This document shows, piece after piece, positions 48,317-58,701 of a stretch of DNA of 64,000 bases. The position numbers and the translations under genes are program-made. The stretch is taken from assembly GCA_023957775.1 (NCBI GenBank), contig JAMLGR010000002.1, forward strand, positions 62,001 to 126,000. Reading direction: 5' to 3'. Under the pieces are notes generated by a model. It was not told the origin of the DNA. It ran no database searches and saw nothing but the letters and a program-made list of their open reading frames with translations. Position 1 is the first letter of the stretch; each line of letters starts with the position of its first letter. The DNA is from Fimbriimonadaceae bacterium. Its GTDB lineage: Bacteria; Armatimonadota; Fimbriimonadia; Fimbriimonadales; Fimbriimonadaceae.

Positions 48317-48377
48317 CGAACGGAGGATACTCCGCCCGGAACCCGGCGCGGGGCGGCAGGTAACCTTGGCCCTTCAG

Positions 48378-49181
48378 GTGAGCGACGGATTGCGAAGCCC
48401 TTATATTGCCTTCGAGGCGGTGGAGGTCGAGTACAGCGAGTTTGTGCACGGCCTGCGCGGTGTGACGCTTCACGTCGAGCGCGGGGAGTTCGTCTTCTTC
48501 GTCGGACCGACGGGCGCCGGCAAGAGCACGTTGCTCAAGCTCCTGACCCACGAAGTGCGGGCCTCTCGGGGCCGCGTGCTGTTCCACGGGCGAGACATCA
48601 CGCGCCTGCGCGAACGGGACGTCCCGCAACTCCGCCGCGAGATGGGCATCGTCCCCCAGGATTTCGCGCTGCTGCCCCGAAAGCGCGTGTGGGAGAACGT
48701 GGCCTACGCCATGCGCGCCGTGGGCGCCACGCGCCGCGAGGTGCGGCGCCGCGTCCCGGAGATTCTGGAACGGGTGAACATCGGACACCGCGCCGACGCG
48801 TTCCCCAACGAGCTGAGCGGCGGCGAACAGCAACGCGTGGCCATCGGCCGCGCGCTGATCAACAACCCCTCGCTCCTGATCGCCGACGAGCCCACCGGCA
48901 ACCTGGATCCGGCGCACAGTTGGGAGATCATGGAGCTGCTCAAGCAGCTGAACATCCGCGGAACGACGGTGCTGGTCGCCAGCCACGACATGATGGTGGT
49001 CGAGCGGATGGGCAAGCGGATCGTGACCCTGGAAGGGGGCCGCATCCAACACGACACCGCATTCGAACCCGCTCCCGAGGACCCGACTCCCGATTCCCGA
49101 CTCCCGTCTCCCGCTCCGGAGGACCCGACTCCCGATTCCCGAGTCCCGATTCCCGCTCCCGAGGAGTCCGACCTTGCTTGA
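48378..49181 (+). CDS. ftsE: cell division ATP-binding protein FtsE, with repeat-encoded tail
   Basis: FtsE is the ATPase of the FtsEX complex that controls peptidoglycan hydrolases at division. Walker A is GPTGAGKS (residues 43-50), followed by the Q-loop region GIVPQDFALLP, signature NELSGGEQQRVAIGRAL, Walker B LLIADEPTGNLDP and H-loop VASHDMM. The last 40 or so residues (APEDPTPDSRLPSPAPEDPT...) are translated from a heptad repeat and are not part of normal FtsE. GTG 48378 is uncertain; TTG 48366 and 48390 are alternatives. The ftsX start overlaps the end by 8 bases. Confidence 0.93.
   Translation: MSDGLRSPYIAFEAVEVEYSEFVHGLRGVTLHVERGEFVFFVGPTGAGKSTLLKLLTHEVRASRGRVLFHGRDITRLRERDVPQLRREMGIVPQDFALLPRKRVWENVAYAMRAVGATRREVRRRVPEILERVNIGHRADAFPNELSGGEQQRVAIGRALINNPSLLIADEPTGNLDPAHSWEIMELLKQLNIRGTTVLVASHDMMVVERMGKRIVTLEGGRIQHDTAFEPAPEDPTPDSRLPSPAPEDPTPDSRVPIPAPEESDLA
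49080..49160 (+). repeat. in-frame heptad repeat array inside the 3' end of ftsE
   Basis: Two blocks of GACTCCC, GATTCCC, GTCTCCC and GAGTCCC units separated by a duplicated GCTCC(G/C)GAGGA segment. The whole array is read in frame and gives a Pro/Ser/Asp-rich tail. Confidence 0.87.
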
Positions 49182-50049
49182 CCGCATCGAGTTTCTGGTC
49201 GGCGAGGCGTTCGTGGCCTTGAAACGCAACGGCCGGATGACCTTCGCCGCGATCAGCACGTGCGCGGTGGCGCTCTTCCTCCTCGGCGGGCTCGGGTACA
49301 CGTACCTCAAGGTCAGCGAGTTCGCCGAGGCCATGGGAAACCGTTTCGAGATGCGCGTCTACCTGAAGGACGGCACCGACTTCAAACAGATCACCGAAAC
49401 CGCGGCGACGATGCGCGCGATTCCCAACGTCAAATCAGTGAACTGGATCCCGCGCGACAAGGCGTGGGAGCTGATGAAGCAGAAGATGCCGGAGTACACG
49501 GAGGGTCTGGACAACCCCCTTCCGGACGCGTTCAAAGTCACCGTCAAGGACCTCAACCGGGGCGCCGAGGTCGCCGACGCGATCCGCGCGCTGGACACCG
49601 TGGCGGAGAAGGACGGCGTGGTCTACCTCGACGACGAGCAGCGCATGGTGGGCCAGTTCCTCCAGCTCGTGCGATGGGCGGGAATCGGACTCGGAGGGCT
49701 GCTGTTCATCACGGCGGGCGTGCTGATCTACAACACGATCCGGCTCACGATCATGTCACGCCGGCTTGAAATCCGTATCATGCGTCTTGTGGGAGCCACG
49801 CACTCGACCATCCAGATTCCGCTGATCCTGGAAGGCGCCGTCCAAGGCATGCTCGGAGGATGCCTCGCCAGCTTCATGCTGCTCGGGTGCCATGCCGGGC
49901 TCAACCGATCGCTGCAAACGATGTCCGCCCTGGGCAAGCTGCCCCCCTTCCCAACGACGTTCGCCCTGGTGCTGCTCGGCACGGCCGGCGCCGCGTACGG
50001 GCTGTTCTGCTCGTCTCTGGCTTTGAGGGAGCCGATCAAGTTCTCATGA
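49174..50049 (+). CDS. ftsX: cell division protein FtsX
   Basis: FtsX is the membrane partner of FtsE. The 291-residue protein has helix 1 (FAAISTCAVALFLLGGLGYTY), an extracytoplasmic domain (residues 50-165; MRVYLKDGTDFKQITE, VNWIPRDKAWELM) and three C-terminal helices around NTIRLTIMSRRLEIRIMRLV-GATHSTI. TTG 49174 is the start. It overlaps the following murein hydrolase activator (ATGA), the usual FtsEX partner type. Confidence 0.95.
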   Translation: MLDRIEFLVGEAFVALKRNGRMTFAAISTCAVALFLLGGLGYTYLKVSEFAEAMGNRFEMRVYLKDGTDFKQITETAATMRAIPNVKSVNWIPRDKAWELMKQKMPEYTEGLDNPLPDAFKVTVKDLNRGAEVADAIRALDTVAEKDGVVYLDDEQRMVGQFLQLVRWAGIGLGGLLFITAGVLIYNTIRLTIMSRRLEIRIMRLVGATHSTIQIPLILEGAVQGMLGGCLASFMLLGCHAGLNRSLQTMSALGKLPPFPTTFALVLLGTAGAAYGLFCSSLALREPIKFS

Positions 50050-51166
50050 GAATCCGTGTCGTGGTGGCGGCGGCCCTGGTCTTGGTCCTCGGACCTGGAT
50101 TCGGGCAGCAAGCCAAAGTCAACAACCTGAAGAGCGATCTCAAATCGGTGCGGGGGAAGCGCGAGTCGATCAAACGCCAACTCGACTCCACGCGCGCGCA
50201 GGTTCGCTCCGTGCGCGTGGACCTTCGCGAGATCGACCAGCAGCTTGGCACTCTCGAAAACAAGCTCAACGACACCACGGCGCGTCTGAGCGACAGCCGC
50301 TCCGAACAGACCCGCCTCGCACGCGAACTCGAAGAGGCGTCCGCCCAACTGGAAGTCCAGCGCGAGCAGCTCCGCCACCGACTGCGCACCATCTACATGC
50401 GCGGCGACGCGTCCTTCATCAGCGCGCTCGCGGGGGTCGATTCGGTGGGGGAGCTTGCCTCGCGCAAATACCTTCTCGAGCGGATCGCGTCGAAGGACCG
50501 CTCCCTCTTCAACGGGATCGTCGAACTTCGCCAGGGGATCTCCAAGCGCAAAGCCCGCGCGGACGAGTTGGTGGTCCGCATCGACAAGCTCGCTCGCGAA
50601 CAGCAAGCCCAACAGGCGTTCGTCCAGCAGGTCCGGGACGAGAAAAACGCCAATCTGCGCGACCTGCGCGGCAAGCAATCGGATCTCGAGAAGCTCATCG
50701 CCCAGCTCGACGCCGAGGAGCGCTCGATCGCCGCCCAAATCGCGGCGTACCAATCCAGTTCGGGATCCGCGAACCTGCCCAAGTACGCCGGGCGGATGAT
50801 CAAGCCGGTCAACGCCCCCATCACCTCGAAGTTCGGGATGCGCTTCCACCCGATCCTCAAGGTGAACCGCCTTCACGCAGGCATCGACTTTGGAACCAAG
50901 AGCGGGACCCCCATCCGGGCGGCGGCACCGGGCGTGGTGATCGCCGCCCAGTACAACCGGAGTTACGGCAACATGGTCGTCATCGACCACGGAGGCGGGA
51001 TCTCAACCCTTTACGGCCACTGCTCCTCGATCGGGGTGCTGGCGGGCCAGAAGGTCCAGCAAGGCCAAGTCATCGCGGCAGTTGGATCCACCGGCCTTTC
51101 CACCGCGCCGCACCTCCACTTCGAGGTGCGCGTCGGCGGCAAGCCCGTGAATCCGCTCTCGTACCT

Positions 51167-51170
<4 letters not shown>
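50046..51170 (+). CDS. EnvC-like murein hydrolase activator / M23 peptidase
   Basis: The 374-residue protein has a signal peptide (MRIRVVVAAALVLVLGPGFG), two long coiled coils (about 25-120 and 165-235) and a C-terminal M23 LytM domain. In this domain HAGIDFGTKSGTPI carries His-x3-Asp and LHFEV carries the final His-x-His, so the metal site appears intact, unlike degenerate EnvC. It is coupled to ftsX, so FtsEX probably controls it at the septum. Tail-to-tail overlap of 4 bases with secA. Confidence 0.93.
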
Positions 51171-54223
<3,053 letters not shown>

Positions 54224-54246
54224 GGATTTTCGCTAGGAACGGTCGG

Positions 54247-54262
54247 GCACCCGGACGGGTGC
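54247..54262. other. hairpin upstream of secA
   Basis: GCACCC and GGGTGC flank a four-base loop, in the short gap between the upstream minus-strand gene and secA. It could be a weak terminator or a secA leader structure; no T run follows. Confidence 0.4.
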
Positions 54263-54277
54263 GGCGGCGAGAGGGTT

Positions 54278-54661
54278 CTAGCGAATCCAGGGCCCGTCGC
54301 GAGAACGACGGCACTCGAGGGAGCCTGAGCGAAGCCTTGCAAGAGGAGGTGGAGCTTCGACCGGACCGCCCGTTGCCGCGGTTTCCGGCGCCTCGCCGCC
54401 AGCCGCGGCAGGTTCCACCGCGTCGAAGTGAAGGAGCGTGGCGAGCGCCCGGCCGAACTCGGCCGGCGGAATGCGCAACGCGAGCAGCGAAGCCAAAGCG
54501 CGCTGCGTCTGCTCCCGGTCCCCATCGGGTCCGGCCGAGCCAGCCTCCAGTTGGCGCTGCAGGGTTTCCAACGCCCCCCAGGCGCGCACGCAGTCCACGC
54601 GATCCAATTTGGACGGCGTGTTGACGAGCAGCAGCAACAGGGCTGGAAGAATCGGCAGCAT
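54278..54661 (-). CDS. hypothetical small exported protein upstream of secA
   Basis: The 127-residue protein starts MLPILPALLLLLVNTPSKLD, a signal-like hydrophobic helix, then charged helices (CVRAWGALETLQRQLEAG) and an Ala/Gly/Pro-rich C-terminal half. No family recognised. ATG 54661 is 13 bases after TATAAT with GGGAAG as ribosome site. The longer frame to 54817 is antisense to the next gene and rejected. It could be co-transcribed with secA. Confidence 0.6.
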   Translation of the reverse strand: MLPILPALLLLLVNTPSKLDRVDCVRAWGALETLQRQLEAGSAGPDGDREQTQRALASLLALRIPPAEFGRALATLLHFDAVEPAAAGGEAPETAATGGPVEAPPPLARLRSGSLECRRSRDGPWIR

Positions 54662-54674
54662 GGGCTTCCCAACG

Positions 54675-54680
54675 ATTATA
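54675..54680 (-). promoter_or_regulatory. -10 box (TATAAT) upstream of the small exported protein and secA
   Basis: A perfect minus-strand TATAAT, 13 bases before ATG 54661; leader about 6 bases with GGGAAG. Confidence 0.6.
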
Positions 54681-54751
54681 GACGTTTGGCCGGGGGTCCT
54701 TGCGTCATTGGCGCACCGCGCATGAGGCGATTCCTGGAGTACAACAGGGGG

Positions 54752-56740
54752 GTGCGCTTGACACCAGTCCTCGCGTTGCTCCTTCCGGTCCTGGGATGGT
54801 CTCAGGGCGTCGTCCACCCGGCCCCCTTCCCCAGCCTATCCCGCGACGGCACCGTTCCGGGCCGCCGCCTGGACACCGCGCCGACGATCGACGGGATCGT
54901 CGATCTCGAGCGGGAGTGGGCAGGCGTACCCGGCGGCGAGGGGGCGTTCGACGATCAGACGGGCGAGCCTGCGCCCGAGGGCATGCGCTTCTGGCTGGCC
55001 TACGACGCCAAATACATCTACTTCGCGATCCAGTTGGACGACAGCCAACCCGACTCGATCCGAGCGGTGGAGTACCGGACCAACGCGAGCCTGGGAGGAG
55101 ACGACCACATCGAGTTCCAAATCGATCCGTTCGGCAACTTCTCGGACCGCCATCGATTCCGGATCAACCCGCGCGGCGCCACGGACCTCTCGATCCCAGG
55201 CGGAACGGCGAACAAACGCGAATGGCAAGGCGAGTTCCAAGCCGCAGGCCGCATCACGGAGACGGGATGGGAGGCGGAAGCGCGCATCCCATGGGCCGTC
55301 CTGCGGCTCCCCGGTGCGGGCAAGCGGACGCTGAGGGTCAATGTTTCGCGCGAGCTGCAACGGCTCAATCGAGAGTTCGAGTGGCGCGACACGACTCGCG
55401 GCCAGTACCAAAACGCGGGCTACTGGACCGACGTCGAGATCCCCGATGTCGACCACGGGCGCCGCATCCTCGCCCTGCCCTACGGGTACGCAGGCCTCGA
55501 CGAGCACGGCGGCACGCTGGACGGGGGGATCGATCTCAAGGGGAAGCTGACGGACCAGATCGAGGGCGTGATGACCCTCAACCCAGATTTTCGCAACGTG
55601 GAGAACCAGATCCTCTCGCTCGATTTCAGCTACTTCGAGCGCCTCGCGGGAGAGTCGCGCCCGTTCTTCCTCGAAGGACAGGGTTACTTCGGCGACAACG
55701 AGGGGCCTCGGATCTTCGCCAGCCAGCGGATCCGCCAGATCGACTTCGGCGCGAAAGCGTTCGGCAAGATGGGAGAGACCACCTCTCTGGGCGTGCTGGG
55801 AACGCGAGACGCCCACGGCGGGAACACCGTCGTGGGCAACGTGAGCCAGAAGCTGGGGGACCAGTCCAGCCTCTCCGGTGCGTTCGTGGCCGATCAGCGC
55901 GACGGGACGACAAGCCAGGCCGGGTCGTTCGGGATCTACACGCGCTCCGGGTTGTTCTCGCTCTACGGATCGCACACCATGACGTCCGACCCCGACCGTG
56001 GCAAGGGTTACCGGCACAATGCGGGCTTCTACTACGGGGACGCCCTCTGGGAGGCGGGAGTCAGCTACACCGAGGTGAGCCCCGACCTCTATCCGAGGGT
56101 GGGCTATGCGCCCGAAACCGACTACAAGGGCCCAAGCGTGTTCGTCCAGTACTCGCGCCCGTACGACTCCGGTCCGCTGGAAGAGGTCCAAGTCGGCAGC
56201 TCGTACCGAGATCAGACGACCATCGCCGGCGACCCCTACCGCAGGCAGATCTCGCTCTCGGTCGAACTGACCTTCCGGGCGGGTGTGGCGATCGATCTCG
56301 GCGCGTTCCATCAGACGTTCCGAGGCTACGACGATCACTCGTACTCGGTCGATGTGGGGTGGCCGAGGGGCAATCCGTACAACCACTGGGGCATCGAGCT
56401 CGGGTGGGGCCGGGTCGGCGGCGTCGATTACCAGAGCCTCGGGCCCTCCTTCAGCTACCGTGCCAACGACCGGCTTCAGATCCGGGGGTCCTACGAGTAC
56501 TTCGAGCGGGACGGCGTCGAGACGCAGTCCGTTTTATCCGCCAACTACGATTTCGACGCCTACCGGGCCGTCGCCGCGCGTTTCGTGCAGCGGGACGCAG
56601 ATGTAAGCTTCTACCTTGCGTTCCGCCAGAGCGGCAATGCCGGCAACGAGTACTACCTGATCATCGGAGACCCGAATTCGGACTCCTTCCGCCCGAGCGT
56701 GATCTTCAAGGCCGTGCTGCCGATCGAGTTCCGGTTCTGA
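54752..56740 (+). CDS. CBM9-like / DUF5916-type outer-membrane protein
   Basis: The 662-residue protein starts at GTG 54752 with a signal peptide (VRLTPVLALLLPVLGWSQG). Residues 45-210 are a CBM9-like sugar-binding fold (APTIDGIVDLEREWAGV, RFWLAYDAKYIYFAIQLDDS, EFQIDPFGN, GWEAEARIPWAVLRL). From about 240 to the end is a DUF5916-like beta-barrel region (LTLNPDFRNVENQ-type TLNPDFRNVENQILSLDFSY, FERLAGESRPFFLEGQGYF) ending in a terminal Phe (IEFRF), as in outer-membrane barrels. Probably an outer-membrane protein involved in carbohydrate binding or uptake. ATG 54722 is an alternative start. Confidence 0.85.
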   Translation: MRLTPVLALLLPVLGWSQGVVHPAPFPSLSRDGTVPGRRLDTAPTIDGIVDLEREWAGVPGGEGAFDDQTGEPAPEGMRFWLAYDAKYIYFAIQLDDSQPDSIRAVEYRTNASLGGDDHIEFQIDPFGNFSDRHRFRINPRGATDLSIPGGTANKREWQGEFQAAGRITETGWEAEARIPWAVLRLPGAGKRTLRVNVSRELQRLNREFEWRDTTRGQYQNAGYWTDVEIPDVDHGRRILALPYGYAGLDEHGGTLDGGIDLKGKLTDQIEGVMTLNPDFRNVENQILSLDFSYFERLAGESRPFFLEGQGYFGDNEGPRIFASQRIRQIDFGAKAFGKMGETTSLGVLGTRDAHGGNTVVGNVSQKLGDQSSLSGAFVADQRDGTTSQAGSFGIYTRSGLFSLYGSHTMTSDPDRGKGYRHNAGFYYGDALWEAGVSYTEVSPDLYPRVGYAPETDYKGPSVFVQYSRPYDSGPLEEVQVGSSYRDQTTIAGDPYRRQISLSVELTFRAGVAIDLGAFHQTFRGYDDHSYSVDVGWPRGNPYNHWGIELGWGRVGGVDYQSLGPSFSYRANDRLQIRGSYEYFERDGVETQSVLSANYDFDAYRAVAARFVQRDADVSFYLAFRQSGNAGNEYYLIIGDPNSDSFRPSVIFKAVLPIEFRF

Positions 56741-56744
56741 GGCG

Positions 56745-57086
56745 TCACTCCGAAGGCGCGCTTCCGGGCTGGGCTTCGGTTGGAGCGCTGGGTTCGGGCG
56801 GATGGCCGAGGGTGTCGTAGAGCTTGATGCCTCGGTTGGCGATCACCGAACCCACGATGGCCATCACCAGCAGCAGCACGATACGAAGGAGCACGTTCGC
56901 CAGCGCTTCCCCCGCCTTGGGCAGATCCACCGCCTGTCCGTCCTTCATCCCCAGGGCGACGCTTTGCGGCACCGTGAACATGTGGTAGGCGAGTTGGAAC
57001 GTCCAGAACAGCAGCCCGATGCCCACCAGGAACGTGAGGATCCCGACGACCCTCCCGGCAAACACGGGTCGCTTGGCGTTAGCCAC
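56745..57086 (-). CDS. hypothetical two-helix membrane protein
   Basis: The 113-residue protein starts at GTG 57086, overlapping the end of the MOSC gene by 8 bases. Helix 1 is VVGILTFLVGIGLLFWTFQL and helix 2 VLLRIVLLLVMAIVGSVIAN; the C-terminus is Pro/Ser/Glu-rich. The longer frame starting at 57257 lies inside the MOSC gene and is rejected. Function unknown; translationally coupled to the MOSC protein. Confidence 0.68.
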   Translation of the reverse strand: MANAKRPVFAGRVVGILTFLVGIGLLFWTFQLAYHMFTVPQSVALGMKDGQAVDLPKAGEALANVLLRIVLLLVMAIVGSVIANRGIKLYDTLGHPPEPSAPTEAQPGSAPSE

Positions 57087-57513
57087 TGGCGACGAGCACC
57101 TCGTCCCCGACCCGGATCGTGCCGCCGTCGCGAACGACCGCCAGCATGCCGCGACGATGGTCCAGTTTCTGCTTGAACGCCTCGGGCTCTTCGCCCAATC
57201 GGAGGGCCATCTTCGTGCAGGGGTCGCAATCCATGGTGATCTCGAAGGACGCTTCACCCACGCGGACCAGCGTGCCGAGCGGGAGTTGTTGCAGCCCCGG
57301 CAGTTCGACGGTGATCTGCTCCCTCAAGGTTCCCGGAGCGTAGCCGAACGCCTCCAACTGGTCGATCGCGACGAACAGGACCTGGCGTCTCGCGCGCCCG
57401 CGATGGACGTCGCCTTCAAACCCCTCGCCGGACACGGCGACCAACTCGTCGACGGGCTCGAGTGAGTCCGCGGACGACTTGAGATGCAGGGCCACAACGG
57501 TTCCGCGCGCCAT
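57079..57513 (-). CDS. MOSC domain protein
   Basis: The 144-residue protein is a single MOSC beta-barrel: VSGEGFEGDVHRGRARRQVL (the GxxGDxH motif), a middle VELPGLQQLPLGTLVRVG, and EITMDCDPCTKMA with the Cys expected to bind sulfur or Mo-linked species. MOSC domains act in molybdenum-cofactor sulfuration or thiol-linked metabolism. Stand-alone short forms are common. GTG/ATG choice: ATG 57513 gives MARGTVVALHLK, fitting the fold. Confidence 0.88.
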   Translation of the reverse strand: MARGTVVALHLKSSADSLEPVDELVAVSGEGFEGDVHRGRARRQVLFVAIDQLEAFGYAPGTLREQITVELPGLQQLPLGTLVRVGEASFEITMDCDPCTKMALRLGEEPEAFKQKLDHRRGMLAVVRDGGTIRVGDEVLVASG

Positions 57514-57591
57514 GGGGCGAAGGATACCGCCTCAACCCCGCGAACGGCTCCAAGTTCCCCGCCCGCCGGACGGCCGCGAGCTCAAGTTCCG

Positions 57592-57612
57592 CACGCCCGC
57601 CAAGCGGGCGTG
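57592..57612. other. perfect hairpin downstream of the small helical protein gene
   Basis: CACGCCCGC (57592-57600) and GCGGGCGTG (57604-57612) pair around CAA. It lies 22 bases beyond the stop of the gene at 57634 and may stabilise or end that mRNA; no T run is present. Confidence 0.55.
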
Positions 57613-57633
57613 GCACCCGCCCTCACGTTGCGT

Positions 57634-57969
57634 TTACAGGGAGCGGCGGCCGAACAGCTTCGGGGGTGCGTGGGGTCCGTAGCCGAATCCCAGGCGGATC
57701 TTGCGAAGGCTGCGCAACGCCTTGGACGCGCGCACGCGCACCTCTCCGTCCAGTTTTCGCAACCAGTGCAACTGCTCGCGCACTCCCTTTGCGGCCGGTG
57801 CCGCCTCGTCGAAGTCTGGAGCCTCGGCCCACTTTCTCAACTCGGCCTGCGCCGAACGGAGCCTGCGGCTGACGGCAAGATAGCGCCTTGCCTTGCGCAT
57901 GGCGCCACACGGCTCTTCGTCGATCGTGACGATCTCGCGAAGGGTCTCGGTTTCGGATAGCAGCGTCAT
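57634..57969 (-). CDS. small helical protein (paralogue A)
   Basis: The 111-residue Arg/Lys-rich protein begins MTLLSETETLREIVTIDEE. Its helix MRKARRYLAVSRRLRSAQAEL resembles TRKARLILRLGRKLKAQTRL in the next gene (RKARxxLxxxRxLxxAQ), so the two are probable paralogues. No signal or membrane helix is seen. AGGAGG lies 8 bases before ATG 57969; an extension to 58053 would run through a terminator and is rejected. Function unknown. Confidence 0.65.
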   Translation of the reverse strand: MTLLSETETLREIVTIDEEPCGAMRKARRYLAVSRRLRSAQAELRKWAEAPDFDEAAPAAKGVREQLHWLRKLDGEVRVRASKALRSLRKIRLGFGYGPHAPPKLFGRRSL

Positions 57970-58012
57970 GTCATGTGCCTCCTTGGCGGCCGTCCTTTCG
58001 GGAACGGCTTCT

Positions 58013-58048
58013 AAAAGCCGCGGCCCGACAACGATGTCGGAGCCGCGG
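58013..58048 (-). terminator. intrinsic terminator after paralogue B
   Basis: On the minus strand a 12-bp stem with one bulge (CCGCGGC.. with CCGAC..GTCGG inside) is followed by CTTTTA. It lies between the two small paralogous genes and would end transcription from 58365. Confidence 0.82.
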
Positions 58049-58086
58049 TCCAAATGGAGAGCCTAAGGCCCTCGTCACTGTCGGTG

Positions 58087-58365
58087 CTAAGCCGGTGCGA
58101 ACACCGTGCCTGCGCGCGCGAGAAGCAGCGCCTCGGCAACCTGCCGTACTTCTTCGTACAGCTTCTGGAAGCTCCGGAGCATGCGCTCGAAACGCACAGC
58201 GGTGTTACGGTCCACCGACCTGGCCGATAGGGCGCGGGCGTGTAAGCGAGTCTGAGCCTTGAGCTTGCGCCCAAGTCGAAGAATCAGCCGAGCCTTGCGC
58301 GTAGGCGCAATGTCCGAGACCTGAATCTCGGAGACTCGACGCCGAACTTCAAACTCTGTCAGCAT
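58087..58365 (-). CDS. small helical protein (paralogue B)
   Basis: The 92-residue basic protein starts MLTEFEVRRRVSEIQVSDIA and is almost all predicted helix: RKARLILRLGRKLKAQTRLH, SARSVDRNTAVRFERMLRSF, QKLYEEVRQVAEALLLARAG. GGAGGAGG precedes ATG 58365, directly after a hairpin with a UUCG loop. An extension to 58404 would unfold that hairpin and is rejected. Similar to the gene at 57634. A regulator or nucleoid protein is possible, but nothing proves it. Confidence 0.65.
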   Translation of the reverse strand: MLTEFEVRRRVSEIQVSDIAPTRKARLILRLGRKLKAQTRLHARALSARSVDRNTAVRFERMLRSFQKLYEEVRQVAEALLLARAGTVFAPA

Positions 58366-58377
58366 CCACGACCTCCT

Positions 58378-58395
58378 CCAGATCCGAAGATCTGG
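58378..58395 (-). promoter_or_regulatory. UUCG-capped hairpin covering the edge of the ribosome site
   Basis: In minus-strand RNA CCAGAUC and GAUCUGG pair around UUCG, a very stable tetraloop. The last two G of the stem begin the GGAGGAGG ribosome site of the gene at 58365, so the hairpin may control initiation or protect the mRNA. Confidence 0.6.
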
Positions 58396-58448
58396 TTCCT
58401 GCATGGGCCTACGAGGTTAGCTGTCGGGTTCGGGCCAGAAACCACCCG

Positions 58449-58466
58449 CTTTCGCGGCTGCGAAAG
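58449..58466. repeat. perfect inverted repeat in the 58366-58701 intergenic region
   Basis: CTTTCGC and GCGAAAG around GGCT. The 336-base intergenic region is the longest gene-free stretch of the window. It holds this repeat, the UUCG hairpin, the LacI-type palindrome and the importer promoter. AT content is locally higher than in neighbouring genes. Confidence 0.55.
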
Positions 58467-58638
58467 TACACCCCAATAATCGGGTCCCCCGTTTCCGCCG
58501 GCGATCACCGGAACGGAACTCGGCCTTGGTTTGCGACGCTCACCGAAATGGGCGTCTTCACTATTCTATACGGCACAAACGGCCAGAAATCGCCCCTGTT
58601 TTCAACATTCGCGTTCAAAAACCCGCGAGTTCGCTTGC

Positions 58639-58654
58639 GTGAATACGTATTCAC
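58639..58654. promoter_or_regulatory. LacI/GalR-type operator palindrome upstream of the sugar importer
   Basis: GTGAATACGTATTCAC is a perfect 16-base palindrome centred on CG, matching the central-CG half-site style of LacI, GalR and CcpA operators (TGxxA-xCGx-TxxCA). It ends 28 bases before the importer's -10 box (58683), overlapping or just upstream of the -35 zone, so a bound repressor would block transcription. No lacI-type gene is in the window. Confidence 0.72.
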
Positions 58655-58682
58655 CGGTTCAACCCGATCCGCGGCGGCACTG

Positions 58683-58688
58683 TACAAT
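58683..58688 (+). promoter_or_regulatory. -10 box (TACAAT) of the sugar importer operon
   Basis: TACAAT lies 13 bases before ATG 58702, with TTCAAC 19 bases further upstream as a weak -35. Confidence 0.6.
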
Positions 58689-58701
58689 GTCTTCGGGTCC
58701 C

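Noticed and set aside
47625-48377. Long N-terminal extension of ftsE
   Set aside because: It runs antisense to plsC and lacks FtsE similarity; the ATPase starts near 48378.
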